A stretch of 64,000 bases of DNA, taken from Sphingomonas sp. Root720. GTDB lineage: Bacteria > Pseudomonadota > Alphaproteobacteria > Sphingomonadales > Sphingomonadaceae. Under the pieces are notes generated by a model. That model searched no databases. It was not told the DNA's origin and saw nothing but the letters and a program-made list of their open reading frames with translations. A program made the position numbers and the translations under genes. The stretch is from positions 411,042-475,041 of the forward strand of contig NZ_LMID01000013.1 in assembly GCF_001428605.1 (NCBI RefSeq), in the 5' to 3' direction. Below, piece by piece: positions 36,083-45,042 of the stretch (its first letter is position 1; each line of letters begins with the position of its first letter).

Positions 36083-37260
36083 GCCGCTTCCTGCCCCTTG
36101 GCATGGTCGCGCTTGATCTTCTTGGCGAGCGACCATTTATGGACCTCGGTCGGACCGTCATAGATACGGAAGGCGCGGATCTCGCGAAAGATCTGCTCCA
36201 CCACCGTGTCGCGCGAGACGCCGGTCCCGCCCATCACCTGGATGCAGCGGTCGGCGACCCGGTAGAGCGCCTCCGACACCTGCACCTTGGCGATCGAGCT
36301 TTCGACCGTGCCGAGCGAGCCGCCGTCGAGCACGCCGGCGCACCAGTCGATCATCAGCTCGGCCTGCTTCAGGTCGATCATGTTCTCGGCCAGCATGAAG
36401 CCGACGCCTTCATGGTCGACGAGCTTCTTGCCGAACGCCTCGCGCCGGCAGGCATAGTCGATCGCGATCTCCTGCGCGCGGGTCGCGCAGCCGAACCAGC
36501 GCATGCAGTGCGACAGCCGTGCCGGCGACAGGCGGACCTGGGCATATTTGAACCCCTCCCCGCTCGCACCGAGCATCTGGCTCTCATGCACGCGCAGATT
36601 GTCGATCATCACGATCGAATGGCCGCCCGGCATCGAGCTGTCGATCGTGTCGATCACCCGCTCGATGCGGATCGCCGGATCGGGCAGGTCGACCAGGAAC
36701 ATGCAGGCGCCCCCGCTGCCGTCGGTGGCTTCGGACTTCGCCATGACGATGCCGACCTTCGCCCCGTCGGCGCCGGTGATGAACGCCTTGCGCCCGTTGA
36801 TCACCCAATGATCGCCGTCGCGGCGGCACAGCGTCTTCATCATCGACGGGTCCGAACCGGCCCCGCCTTCCGACGCCGGCTCGGTCATGAAGAAGGCCGA
36901 GCGGCTGTCGCCCCTGACCAGCTGGTCGAGGAAGCGCGCCTTCTGCTCGGCCGATCCCACCTTGCCGATCAGGTACATGTTGCCCTCGTCGGGCGCCATC
37001 GTGTTGACCGCCAGCGGCCCCAGCGGCGACAGGCCCGATTTCCGGAGGACGATCGCGGTCTCGCGCTGGTCGAGATGCGATCCGTCGGGCAGGATGTGCG
37101 GCGTCATCAGCCCGGCGGCGCGCGCCTTCGCCCGCATCTCCTGGACCAGCGCGTCGCTCGGCCCGTGATCGCTGCAGCGCGGATCCTTCTCATAGGGGAT
37201 GACCGTCTCGCGGACGAAGGCCTCGACCCTGGCCGCGATGGCCTGTGCGCGTTCACTCAT
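36079..37260 (-). CDS. Acyl-CoA dehydrogenase (ACAD10/11-like)
   Basis: This 393-residue flavoenzyme starts MSERAQAIAARVEAF (37258-37260). FAD and substrate motifs are FFMTEPASEGGAGSDPSMM and WVINGRKAFITGADGA, with CIQVMGGTGVSRDTVVEQIFREIRAFRIYDGPTEVH near the end. The residue after IYDGPTEVH fits the ACAD10/11 clade. With the kinase gene downstream and the dehydrogenase upstream it forms a three-gene operon, probably for hydroxy- or branched fatty acids. Confidence 0.9.
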   Translation of the reverse strand: MSERAQAIAARVEAFVRETVIPYEKDPRCSDHGPSDALVQEMRAKARAAGLMTPHILPDGSHLDQRETAIVLRKSGLSPLGPLAVNTMAPDEGNMYLIGKVGSAEQKARFLDQLVRGDSRSAFFMTEPASEGGAGSDPSMMKTLCRRDGDHWVINGRKAFITGADGAKVGIVMAKSEATDGSGGACMFLVDLPDPAIRIERVIDTIDSSMPGGHSIVMIDNLRVHESQMLGASGEGFKYAQVRLSPARLSHCMRWFGCATRAQEIAIDYACRREAFGKKLVDHEGVGFMLAENMIDLKQAELMIDWCAGVLDGGSLGTVESSIAKVQVSEALYRVADRCIQVMGGTGVSRDTVVEQIFREIRAFRIYDGPTEVHKWSLAKKIKRDHAKGQEAA

Positions 37261-37273
37261 CGATTGTCTCCGT

Positions 37274-38029
37274 TCACAGTGAGCTGACGAGATGGCCGCC
37301 ATCGGCGACGAGCACCGATCCGGTCATGTAGGTGGACGCGTCCGACGCGAGCAGCAGCAGCGGGCCGTCCAGCTCCGACGCTTCGCCGAGGCGGCGCTGC
37401 GGGACGCGCTGGATCATCTTCTTGCCGCCGTCGGTTTCCCAGGCGGAGCGGTTCAGGTCGGTTTCGATATAGCCCGGGCACAGCGCGTTCACGCGGATGC
37501 CGAAGCGGGCGAGTTCGAGCGCGGCGACCTTGGTGAGCTGCACCGCCGCCGCCTTGGAGATCGCATAGGTCGACAGGTGCGTGCCCTGCCGCAGGCCGAG
37601 GATCGACGCGACGTTGATGATCGACCCGCCCTTGCCGCGCGCCTTCATCGCGCGCGCCGCCGCCTGGGTCAGCAGGAACATGCCCTTGGCGTTGGTGCCG
37701 AACACCCGGTCCCAATCCTCCTCGCTCTGGTCGAGGAAGGGCTTCTCCACCGCGATCCCGGCATTGTTGACGAAGATGTCGACCTCGGCGAGCAGCGGCT
37801 CGATCGCCGCGACGCTCGCGCTGCTGGCGACGTCGAGCGCGGCCGTGTCGCATTGCCCGCCCGCTTGCCGGATCCCGGCCGCGACGTCCGCCAGCGCCTC
37901 CTCACGCCGCGCGGCGACGATCACCTTCGCTCCGGCGCGCGCCAATACCCCCGCGAAATGGGCTCCCAGGCCGCCCGATGCGCCGGTGACGAACGCGGCC
38001 TTGCCGCTCAGGTCCATAAGCTCAGCCAC
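37274..38029 (-). CDS. Classical short-chain dehydrogenase/reductase
   Basis: This 251-residue enzyme has the NAD(P)-binding TGASGGLGAHFA (about 15-26), NNAG (about 90), catalytic Ser in INVASIL and YAISK (Tyr about 157, Lys about 161), and ends with LVADGGHLVSSL. It is the first gene of the operon divergent from the GntR regulator, 13 bases before the acyl-CoA dehydrogenase. It probably oxidises a hydroxyacyl intermediate. Confidence 0.92.
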   Translation of the reverse strand: MAELMDLSGKAAFVTGASGGLGAHFAGVLARAGAKVIVAARREEALADVAAGIRQAGGQCDTAALDVASSASVAAIEPLLAEVDIFVNNAGIAVEKPFLDQSEEDWDRVFGTNAKGMFLLTQAAARAMKARGKGGSIINVASILGLRQGTHLSTYAISKAAAVQLTKVAALELARFGIRVNALCPGYIETDLNRSAWETDGGKKMIQRVPQRRLGEASELDGPLLLLASDASTYMTGSVLVADGGHLVSSL

Positions 38030-38078
38030 ATCCTGCTCCCGCCGACTCCACGATGATTATGTATCGACTATGGAACAG

Positions 38079-38093
38079 GATTGTGGAACAATC
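38079..38093. promoter_or_regulatory. Candidate GntR operator in the divergent promoter
   Basis: There is a perfect inverted repeat GATTGT-GGA-ACAATC, seven bases before the regulator's start codon and 50 bases from the dehydrogenase start. FCD-type GntR proteins commonly bind TTGT-N-ACAA-like palindromes, so a single site could control both directions. Confidence 0.55.
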
Positions 38094-38099
38094 AACCAT

Positions 38100-38783
38100 A
38101 TGACTGCCAAGGCCTCCTTTTCCTCCGCCGCCCATTGGCCCGGCCCCGAGCCGGCCGGTTCGGCCCAGCGCGTCTATCTGGGCATCCTCCAGGATCTGGA
38201 AGGGGGCCGGATGGTGCCCGGACAGCGGCTGGTCGAGACCGACCTCGCCGCCCGCTTCGAGGTCGGCCGCAACGCGGTGCGCGAGGCGATGCAGCATCTG
38301 TCGGTCCGCGGCGTGGTCGATCTCAGCCCCAACCGCTCGCCGGCGATCCGATCGCTCGACCCGGCCGAGACCCTCGAGGTGCTCGACGTCGCGGAGGCGA
38401 TGACCCGGCTGGCGGCGCGGGCGGCGGCCACCGGTTTCCGCGACGAGCATGGGGCGCTGCTGGCGGCGGCGATCGGCGAACTGACCGAGGTCGCGTCCGA
38501 TGGCGATGCGGCGGCGTTCAGCCGGGCGCGGCGCGGTTTCTACCGGGCGCTCCTTCTGATCGGCGGCAATCGCGAGCTGCAGCGGCTGTTCCCGGCCATC
38601 GGCATCCACATCATCCACGCGCAATATCCGTCGCCCAGGCTGCGCGGCATCCGGCTGGCCGATTACCAGGCCATCGCCCGCGCCGTCGTCGCACGCGACG
38701 CCGCCGCCGCCGAACGCGCCGCGGCCGAGCATGTCGACAATGTCCGCGCGGTGATCCGCGAGCTGATGGCTATCGACCTGTAA
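38100..38783 (+). CDS. GntR-family regulator, FadR/FCD subgroup
   Basis: This 227-residue protein has a winged helix (about 22-88, with GQRLVETDLAARFEVGRNAVREAMQHL) and a C-terminal FCD ligand domain. FCD metal-site features (FYRALLLIGGNRELQR and the later His) are visible. The start at 38100 is preferred. An in-frame ATG at 38070 would place the candidate operator inside the gene. It is divergent from the dehydrogenase-acyl-CoA dehydrogenase-kinase operon and probably represses it until an acyl-CoA or acid accumulates. Confidence 0.87.
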   Translation: MTAKASFSSAAHWPGPEPAGSAQRVYLGILQDLEGGRMVPGQRLVETDLAARFEVGRNAVREAMQHLSVRGVVDLSPNRSPAIRSLDPAETLEVLDVAEAMTRLAARAAATGFRDEHGALLAAAIGELTEVASDGDAAAFSRARRGFYRALLLIGGNRELQRLFPAIGIHIIHAQYPSPRLRGIRLADYQAIARAVVARDAAAAERAAAEHVDNVRAVIRELMAIDL

Positions 38784-38827
38784 CAAAGTATGTTTACGAC
38801 CGCGGTCGGGCCCGTCATGATCGGGAA

Positions 38828-39526
38828 ATGCGGGGGCGTAACATCAAGATCTTGCTGGCTGGCGCGCTGCTCCTGCCTTCGGTGGCCTGGGCGCAGGACG
38901 GGGCGGAAACGCCCGCCGTCTCGATCGCCTATAATGCGGCGCTGGTATCCGACTATCGCTTCCGGGGCATCAGCTACACGACCCGCCATCCGGCGGTGCA
39001 GGTCGGCGCGGACCTGGCCTTTCGCTCGGGCCTGTTCCTCGGCACGTGGACGACCAACGTCTCCGATTATGGCAGTTCGAACCTCGAGGTCGATCTCTAC
39101 GGCGGCTATGGCGGCTCGCTGGCCGGCTTCGACTATTCGGCCACGCTCTACACCTATGTCTATCCGGGCGGCGTCGACACCGACTATTTCGAACTGCAGG
39201 CCACGATCGCGCGAACCTTCGGGCCGGTCACCTCGACCCTGACCTTCGCCTACACGCCCGACCAGTGGAACAGCAATCGCGACAATTTCTACGCCGCGCT
39301 CGGCGCCGACGTGGCGATGGGCGACTGGCCGCTGACCGCGTCGTTCAGCATCGGCCGCGAAAATGGCAGCTACGACCACAAGTTGGACTGGTCGGCGGGG
39401 TTGACCTACAAGCTCGACGCGCTCGATCTTTCGGCGAGCTATGTCGACAGCAACTACAAGGGCCCGCTCGAAGCCGGCAGGAACGCCCGGGCGGGCATCG
39501 TCCTGTCGGCCAGGGCCGGTTTCTGA
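38828..39526 (+). CDS. TorF-family putative porin
   Basis: This 232-residue protein starts MRGRNIKILLAGALLLPSVAWA, a Sec signal cleaved before QDG. The remainder alternates aromatic and polar residues as beta strands and ends in Phe (VLSARAGF), typical of outer-membrane barrels. The opening SIAYNAALVSDYRFRGISYT is the TorF/Gcw_chp signature. Its transport role is unknown. It is followed after 12 bases by the cyclase-like gene. Confidence 0.88.
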   Translation: MRGRNIKILLAGALLLPSVAWAQDGAETPAVSIAYNAALVSDYRFRGISYTTRHPAVQVGADLAFRSGLFLGTWTTNVSDYGSSNLEVDLYGGYGGSLAGFDYSATLYTYVYPGGVDTDYFELQATIARTFGPVTSTLTFAYTPDQWNSNRDNFYAALGADVAMGDWPLTASFSIGRENGSYDHKLDWSAGLTYKLDALDLSASYVDSNYKGPLEAGRNARAGIVLSARAGF

Positions 39527-39538
39527 TAGGAGGCGGCG

Positions 39539-40333
39539 ATGGTACGGCTCTTCCTCTCGGTCGACATGGCCGGATCGACCCAGTTCAAGGCGCGCTTCAC
39601 CGACGGCGGCAGCTGGCTCGACACCTTCCGGACCTTCTTCACCAACTTCCCGCTGATGCTGGCCGGCCAGGTCGGCTTCGCCTTCCTCGAGGAAGGCGAG
39701 ACGCCGGTGGTCGAGGTGTGGAAGGTGATGGGCGACGAGGTGATCTTCGTCGCGACGCCGGCCGCCGCGGAGGAACTGGTCAACCTGCTGCTCGCCCTGC
39801 TGCGGACGATGAACGCCTATGAGGAGCGCTATCTGGAGGATCTCCCCCTCCGGCTGAAGGGCACCGCCTGGCTCGCCGATTTCACCGGCCCGAACATCGA
39901 GCTGGAGATTCCCGAGCTGTCGGGCGGCGAGGGCGTCCGCGCGATCGACTTCATCGGCCCCGATCTCGACCTCGGCTTCCGGGTCACCAAATTCTCGCGG
40001 CCGGCCTGCCTCACCCTCTCGCTCGACGTCGCCGACCTCGTCCTGACCGCCGGCAACGCCGACCAGGTCGCGCTCCACCTGATCGGGGCGGAGGAGCTGA
40101 AGGGCGTGATGTACGGCCGCCCCTATCCGATCATCTGGATGCTGGAGGCGGGCGAGGACTTCAACTTCATGCCCTGGGAGATCGAACAGTGCGCGCACAT
40201 GGCGAAGGCCACGGGCATGCCGCCGACCCCGATATCCGACATCGAACGGGCGATCGCCAATATCCGCCTCTATCTGCGCAAGATGCACGGCGTGCAGCGG
40301 CCCCGGCTCGCACTGGGTCCGCCGGCGGCCTGA
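39539..40333 (+). CDS. Small class III nucleotidyl cyclase-like protein
   Basis: This soluble 264-residue protein begins VRLFLSVDMAGSTQFKARF, which resembles the first metal-binding strand of class III cyclases (Asp9). It later has EVWKVMGDEVIFVA (Asp about 66), matching the second metal Asp motif. The usual transition-state Asn/Arg helix is not evident, and an insertion separates the halves. A strong AGGAGG ribosome site precedes the start. It could make a cyclic nucleotide or be an inactive relative. No recognisable effector gene adjoins it. Confidence 0.6.
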   Translation: MVRLFLSVDMAGSTQFKARFTDGGSWLDTFRTFFTNFPLMLAGQVGFAFLEEGETPVVEVWKVMGDEVIFVATPAAAEELVNLLLALLRTMNAYEERYLEDLPLRLKGTAWLADFTGPNIELEIPELSGGEGVRAIDFIGPDLDLGFRVTKFSRPACLTLSLDVADLVLTAGNADQVALHLIGAEELKGVMYGRPYPIIWMLEAGEDFNFMPWEIEQCAHMAKATGMPPTPISDIERAIANIRLYLRKMHGVQRPRLALGPPAA

Positions 40334-40339
40334 GCCGGG

Positions 40340-42019
40340 TCAGCGCGGCGGGGCCGCTGCGCTGCCGTCGCCGTCCAGCTCGTAGCGGGTCGTGACCCCC
40401 CAATAGCCGAACGCGACCCAGTCGATCGCGCCGGGGAAGACGAACGCGCCGGGGCCGCCATAGGCGCGCACCCACTGCACCGCGCCATAGCCCTTCGGCC
40501 CGGGGGCGGGCGAGCGCGCCTCCTCCCGCCCGTCGAGCGACAGGGTGACGCCCTGCCCGGTCGAGACCAGCGCGGCGACGTGCCACCGCCCGTCGGCGAC
40601 CTTGGCGCGCGACGCCAGCGCCGGCAGCTCGCCGCCGCTGTGGAGCCGGCCATCGGCTTCGACATGGAGATGGCCCTGCCCGCCGGCGCCGACCAGCACC
40701 GCGCGGTCCCGCACCGATCCGCGATCGAGCCGGAAACGCACGCTCCACGACCATTCGGACCCGCCGGGGATGACGTCGCCCGGTGCCGCCGCCGCCCCGC
40801 CGGCCAGCGCGCGCGCGCCGTCGACATCGGCGAAGGCCGCGTCGGGGCTCAGCTGCAGCGGTTCGCCCAGGCTGTCGCCGGGCCGGCCGAGCGCGGCGGC
40901 GTTGCCGCTCTCGTCGCCCCCCGCGAAGGCGCGGCTGAAATGGAGCGCCAGCGTGCGCGACCCCGCGTTGCTCTGGTGGACCCCGTCGACCAGCTCGAGG
41001 TCGTAGGGCTGGACATAATGACCGCCGGTCGCGGCCATCGCCTCATAGCCGGCATGGCGGATGCGGTCCCGGTCGGCGGGCGTGCCCCAATAAGGCGAGG
41101 CGATGTTGGGAATGGTGGCGAGCGCCATGGCGAAGCGGTCGCCGAGCACCGGATTGTGCCGCGCCATGATCGCCCGCGCCGCCCGGACCGACAGGTTGAA
41201 GCGCGATCCCGACGTCCGCCCGCTCGCGTCCGAATGGCCGATCATGCCGATCGCGCCCTCGAACCCGCCCGCTTCGTCGATCGCCGCGATCCAGCGCGGA
41301 TATTCGCGCCCGCCCGGCGGCAGGAAGCTGCCGATCGCCATCGCCCCGGTGGCATGGCCGACGAACCCGCACGACACGCCCAGCCGCCCGATCTGGTCGT
41401 TGAGGAACTGCGCGGCGAAGGCCGAGCCATAGGGTCCGTCGTCGGAGGGGTGCGCCCAGCGCCCGGGCTGCGCCGCCAGCGCGGGATCGTTGCTGGTCGC
41501 CCAGACGAAGGCGTTGCGATCGGGCACGATGCCCAGCGCCGCCAGCGTCCTGTCCGTCGCCGCGCGCCGGGTCATCAGCACGCCCAACGACTGCGACGGC
41601 GCCTGCACGAACAGCGCGCCCATATGGAGTTCGGTCGTCCCCGGCGTCCACGGGCCGTCGGGCGACGGCGCGAGATCGATGTGAAAGCCGCCGAGCCGAG
41701 CGCCTATCCCTGCGAGCCCGACCTTGCTCGTCCCCGCCGGCGCCTGCGCCGCCGCCAGCCAGGCCGGCTGGAGGATCGTCGCGCCGTCGAGCGCCCGCAT
41801 CCGCGCATAGACCGGTCCGGCGGCCGGCAGCGTCACCCCCAGGACGATGGTGCCCACGCCCTTCCCGAACGGGCCGCCCTCCCTGGTCGATCGCTGGAAG
41901 ACACGCGCTTCGACGACCTGCTCCAGGGCGATCGGCGCGGCGGCGCGAACCGGCTGCGCGACCCCGAACGGGATCGCGGCCAGCAGGACGACCAGCCCCG
42001 TCCGAATGATCGATCGCAT
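40340..42019 (-). CDS. Secreted SGNH/sialate-O-acetylesterase-like protein with LamG-like C-terminus
   Basis: This 559-residue exported protein starts MRSIIRTGLVVLLAAI and has a signal peptide cut after PVRAA. The start has GGAGGG upstream. Residues about 90-390 look like an SGNH/carbohydrate-esterase domain, with a late His in DGVHQSNAGS, as in sialate O-acetylesterases. The C-terminal 170 residues resemble a LamG/concanavalin-like lectin fold (WSWSVRFRLDRGS, GRWHVAALVSTGQGVTLSLDGREEA). It probably deacylates a surface or environmental polysaccharide. Confidence 0.72.
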   Translation of the reverse strand: MRSIIRTGLVVLLAAIPFGVAQPVRAAAPIALEQVVEARVFQRSTREGGPFGKGVGTIVLGVTLPAAGPVYARMRALDGATILQPAWLAAAQAPAGTSKVGLAGIGARLGGFHIDLAPSPDGPWTPGTTELHMGALFVQAPSQSLGVLMTRRAATDRTLAALGIVPDRNAFVWATSNDPALAAQPGRWAHPSDDGPYGSAFAAQFLNDQIGRLGVSCGFVGHATGAMAIGSFLPPGGREYPRWIAAIDEAGGFEGAIGMIGHSDASGRTSGSRFNLSVRAARAIMARHNPVLGDRFAMALATIPNIASPYWGTPADRDRIRHAGYEAMAATGGHYVQPYDLELVDGVHQSNAGSRTLALHFSRAFAGGDESGNAAALGRPGDSLGEPLQLSPDAAFADVDGARALAGGAAAAPGDVIPGGSEWSWSVRFRLDRGSVRDRAVLVGAGGQGHLHVEADGRLHSGGELPALASRAKVADGRWHVAALVSTGQGVTLSLDGREEARSPAPGPKGYGAVQWVRAYGGPGAFVFPGAIDWVAFGYWGVTTRYELDGDGSAAAPPR

Positions 42020-42159
42020 CGTCCGCCCTCCCTGCCCCGCCACTGACTAGGGCCTCGACCGGAAAAAGGGAACGATCGCGATCGTCGCTGTGCGAGGCCA
42101 CCCCCACCTCCCGGGCTTCCGCAAGGCGAGCAGGCCGGCGCCGTCCCCCGGTTGACCCC

Positions 42160-43221
42160 ATGCGGCGCACGGTGCAAGCCCGGCGCATGGGGGCGACGTT
42201 GCCGGGGCGGCTGCACACGATCGACGCGATGCGCGGGGTTGCCGCGATCTTCGTTCTTATCGGCCATGCCGCCGTGCTGCTCGGCCTGCCGCATATCCCG
42301 CGCTTCTGGCTGGCGGTCGACCTGTTCTTCCTGATCAGCGGCTATGTGCTCGGCGCGATCTACGAACCGCGATTCCGCGCCGGGTTGTCGGTGCGCGATT
42401 TCCTGGTCGCGCGGCTGGTGCGGCTCTATCCGCTCTATCTGCTCGGCCTCGCGATCGGCCTGCTGGGCGGGGGCCTCGCGCTGGCGCTGGGCAAGGGGCA
42501 GTTGTCGCTCGCCCAGTTCGGCACGACCGCCCTCACCGGGCTGTTCATGCTGCCCTCCCCCACCTGGTCGGCCGACGACAGCCTGTTCCCGCTCAATTTC
42601 CCGGCCTGGTCGCTGTTCTTCGAGCTGTGCGCCAATCTCGTCCTGGCGCTCGGCTGGCGGCGTCTCACCCAGCCCGTGCTGGTCGCGATCGTGATCGCCT
42701 CCGGAATCGCGATCGCGGTCTCCGGATCGACCGGCAACGGCCAGGACTGGGGCAGTTTCTGGTGGGGCTTTCCGCGGGTCGGCTTTTCCTTCTTCCTGGG
42801 CGTGCTGCTCCAGCGCCGGCGTCGCGCGGCGACGGGCCGCTCGCCGATCGCCTGGCTGGCGGTGGCCACCATCGTCCTGCTGCTGGCGGTGAAGCTGCCG
42901 GGCGCCTTCGCGTTCGACCTGCTGACGATCTTCGTCGCCTTCCCGCTGCTGGTCTGGTTCGCCGCCTCGGTGGAGCCGCCCCGGCCCCCCATCGCCTCGG
43001 CGCTCGGCGCGCTGTCCTATCCGCTCTACGTCATCCACGTCCCGCTGCTGTCGCTCGTCACGCGCGGCGTGATCTTCACCGGTCAGCGCCCCGAAGCGCT
43101 GGCGCCGTGGATCGGCCTCGCGACGATGGCGGCGCTGTGCGGCGCGGCGCTGTGGCTCGACCGCGCCTATGACGGGCCGGTGCGCCGCCGGGCATCGGCG
43201 CGGCTGCACGTCCGTAGCTAG
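42160..43221 (+). CDS. Acyltransferase 3 family membrane protein (OafA-like)
   Basis: This protein of about 353 residues has ten or so membrane helices. The family signature is at the start: LHTIDAMRGVAAIFVLIGHAAV with the catalytic His, followed by FWLAVDLFFLISGYVLGAIYE. These enzymes transfer acetyl or succinyl groups to surface sugars. ATG 42160 and ATG 42187 are both possible starts and neither has a clear ribosome site. Divergent from the esterase-like gene, so acylation and deacylation genes adjoin. Confidence 0.88.
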   Translation: MRRTVQARRMGATLPGRLHTIDAMRGVAAIFVLIGHAAVLLGLPHIPRFWLAVDLFFLISGYVLGAIYEPRFRAGLSVRDFLVARLVRLYPLYLLGLAIGLLGGGLALALGKGQLSLAQFGTTALTGLFMLPSPTWSADDSLFPLNFPAWSLFFELCANLVLALGWRRLTQPVLVAIVIASGIAIAVSGSTGNGQDWGSFWWGFPRVGFSFFLGVLLQRRRRAATGRSPIAWLAVATIVLLLAVKLPGAFAFDLLTIFVAFPLLVWFAASVEPPRPPIASALGALSYPLYVIHVPLLSLVTRGVIFTGQRPEALAPWIGLATMAALCGAALWLDRAYDGPVRRRASARLHVRS

Positions 43222-43253
43222 GGCGCTTCGGCGGACGAAATCCTACCCCTGTC

Positions 43254-43284
43254 GTCACCCCGGGCCTGACCCGGGGTCCCGCTT
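43254..43284. repeat. Half copy of REP family C
   Basis: GTCACCCCGGGC followed by TGACCCGGGGTCCCGCTTC matches the left half at 17478 with one difference. It lies in the 103-base gap between convergent genes, and the shared word GCGTTTCGTCCGC follows in both places. Confidence 0.65.
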
Positions 43285-43324
43285 CCTTCCGCTTCCGGCG
43301 AAAGCGTTTCGTCCGCAACCGGCG

Positions 43325-44932
43325 CTAGCGGCGGACCACCAGGATCGCGATGTCGTCGAACTGCGGCGCGCTGCCGACGAACAGCCCGACCCGATCGGCC
43401 AGGCTCGTCGCGATCGAGCGGGCGGTCCGGTCGGCCGGCAGGTCCGACAGGGCGTCGACGATCCCCTCGACCGTGAACTGCGCCTCGTCCTCGCGGGTCG
43501 CCTCCGACACGCCGTCGGTGAACAGCACCAGCGCGTCGCCGCGATCGAGGCGGACGGTGGCGCCGTCGAAGCTGGCGTCGTCGAAGACGCCCAGCGCCAT
43601 GCCCTCGGGCTTGCTCAGGCGCGACACGCTGCCGTCGGCGCGCAGCAGGAAGGGTGCCTCATGGCCCGCGTCGCTATAGGCGACGGTGCCGTCGCGCAGG
43701 TCGATGATCCCGGCGAAGGCGGTGACGAACAGGTTGGCGGCATTGTCGCGCGCCAGCTCGACATTGACCCGCGCCATCAGGTCCGCGGTCGACAGCGCCG
43801 ACAGCGCGTTCGCCTTGAACAGGGTGCTGGTCATCGCCATGAACAGCGCCGCCGGCACCCCCTTGCCCGACACGTCGCCGATCACGAAGAACAGCCGATT
43901 CTCGTCGATCATCACATAGTTGTAGAGGTCGCCGCCGACCTCCTTGGCCGGTTCGAGCAGCGCATAGATGTCGATGTCGTCGCGTTCGGGGAAGGGCGGG
44001 AAGCGGCGCGGGACCATGCCGATCTGGATGTCGCGCGCGGCCGACAGCTCGCCCTCCACCCGTTCGCGCGCCGCCGTCGCCGCCTGGATCTCGATCAGGT
44101 AGCGCTGCAGCCGGGAGATCATCCCCGACATGGCCTCGGCAAGGCTGCCCACCTCGTCGGCGCGCGAGCCGCTGATCGCCTGCATCGCGCGCATCTCGTC
44201 GTCGTTCGACTGGAAGCTGCGCTCCTCCATGTTGCGCGTGTAGGAGGTCAGCCGTTCGAGCGGCCCGGTGATCCGGGTGATCAGCAGCGAGCCGACCACC
44301 ATCGACAGGACGAAGGTCGCCAGGCCGACCAGGATCGAGGTGCGCAGCGCGCCGGCCAGCCGTTCGTCGAGCGACGCGAGCTCGATGTCGGCACCAATGA
44401 CGTGGATGCGCCCGTCGGTCGACCGCACCGGCATGTAGATCGACCGGAAACGGCCGAACGAATCCTCATATTCGTCGAAGCGGACCCGGCCGTCCTCGAA
44501 GCTGCTGTAGAGCTTGGCGGGGGCCGTGTCGTAGCGGGTGAAGAAGCGGGTCTGGGTGCCCTGCCCGATCTCGCGCTGGGTCGCGCTGGTCGCCACCGTG
44601 TGGATATGCGCGCCGAAGCGCATGTAGCTGTAGACGTAGACGAGGTTCGAGCGGTTGGCGAAACGCGACAGCCGCGCCTGCAGCCGGTCGAACTCGGCGG
44701 GGCTTATCGAGGCCGGTCCCCGGATCCGGCGGTGATAGCCCTCCGGAATGATCTCGCGCACCGCATGGACCGCCGTGGTCAGCCGGTCGTCGATGCCGGC
44801 GATGATCTCGTGCCGGTCGATCGTATAGAGCATCGTCGAATAGGCGATCGCCGCGACGAGGTTCAGCACGAACAGCAGCAACAGCAGTTGCGGCCGCAAT
44901 CCGAACCGGCGACGACGTTCGGCCACGGTCAC
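43325..44932 (-). CDS. Membrane SpoIIE/PP2C-type phosphatase with HAMP
   Basis: This 535-residue protein starts at GTG 44932 and has a membrane helix (about 13-33). A periplasmic sensor (about 34-200), a second helix (about 215-238) and HAMP (about 240-310) follow, then a SpoIIE-type PP2C domain (about 320-535). Phosphatase motifs are AKEVGGDLYNYVMID, FFVIGDVSGKGVPAALFMA and ALVLFTDGVSEA, with the metal Asps present. Such phosphatases dephosphorylate STAS antagonists, and a STAS gene and RsbW-like kinase lie 5 kb away. It is divergent from the transporter-like gene. Confidence 0.9.
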   Translation of the reverse strand: MTVAERRRRFGLRPQLLLLLFVLNLVAAIAYSTMLYTIDRHEIIAGIDDRLTTAVHAVREIIPEGYHRRIRGPASISPAEFDRLQARLSRFANRSNLVYVYSYMRFGAHIHTVATSATQREIGQGTQTRFFTRYDTAPAKLYSSFEDGRVRFDEYEDSFGRFRSIYMPVRSTDGRIHVIGADIELASLDERLAGALRTSILVGLATFVLSMVVGSLLITRITGPLERLTSYTRNMEERSFQSNDDEMRAMQAISGSRADEVGSLAEAMSGMISRLQRYLIEIQAATAARERVEGELSAARDIQIGMVPRRFPPFPERDDIDIYALLEPAKEVGGDLYNYVMIDENRLFFVIGDVSGKGVPAALFMAMTSTLFKANALSALSTADLMARVNVELARDNAANLFVTAFAGIIDLRDGTVAYSDAGHEAPFLLRADGSVSRLSKPEGMALGVFDDASFDGATVRLDRGDALVLFTDGVSEATREDEAQFTVEGIVDALSDLPADRTARSIATSLADRVGLFVGSAPQFDDIAILVVRR

Positions 44933-45042
44933 GCGATCTTGCCCCTTGCATCCACCTGCATTCGCCCCGAAGCTGTTGCCCTCGCTCGACTATCGCACCG
45001 GCAGGGCGCCAGCGGTAGTCCCAACGGCACGAAGGGGGAATT

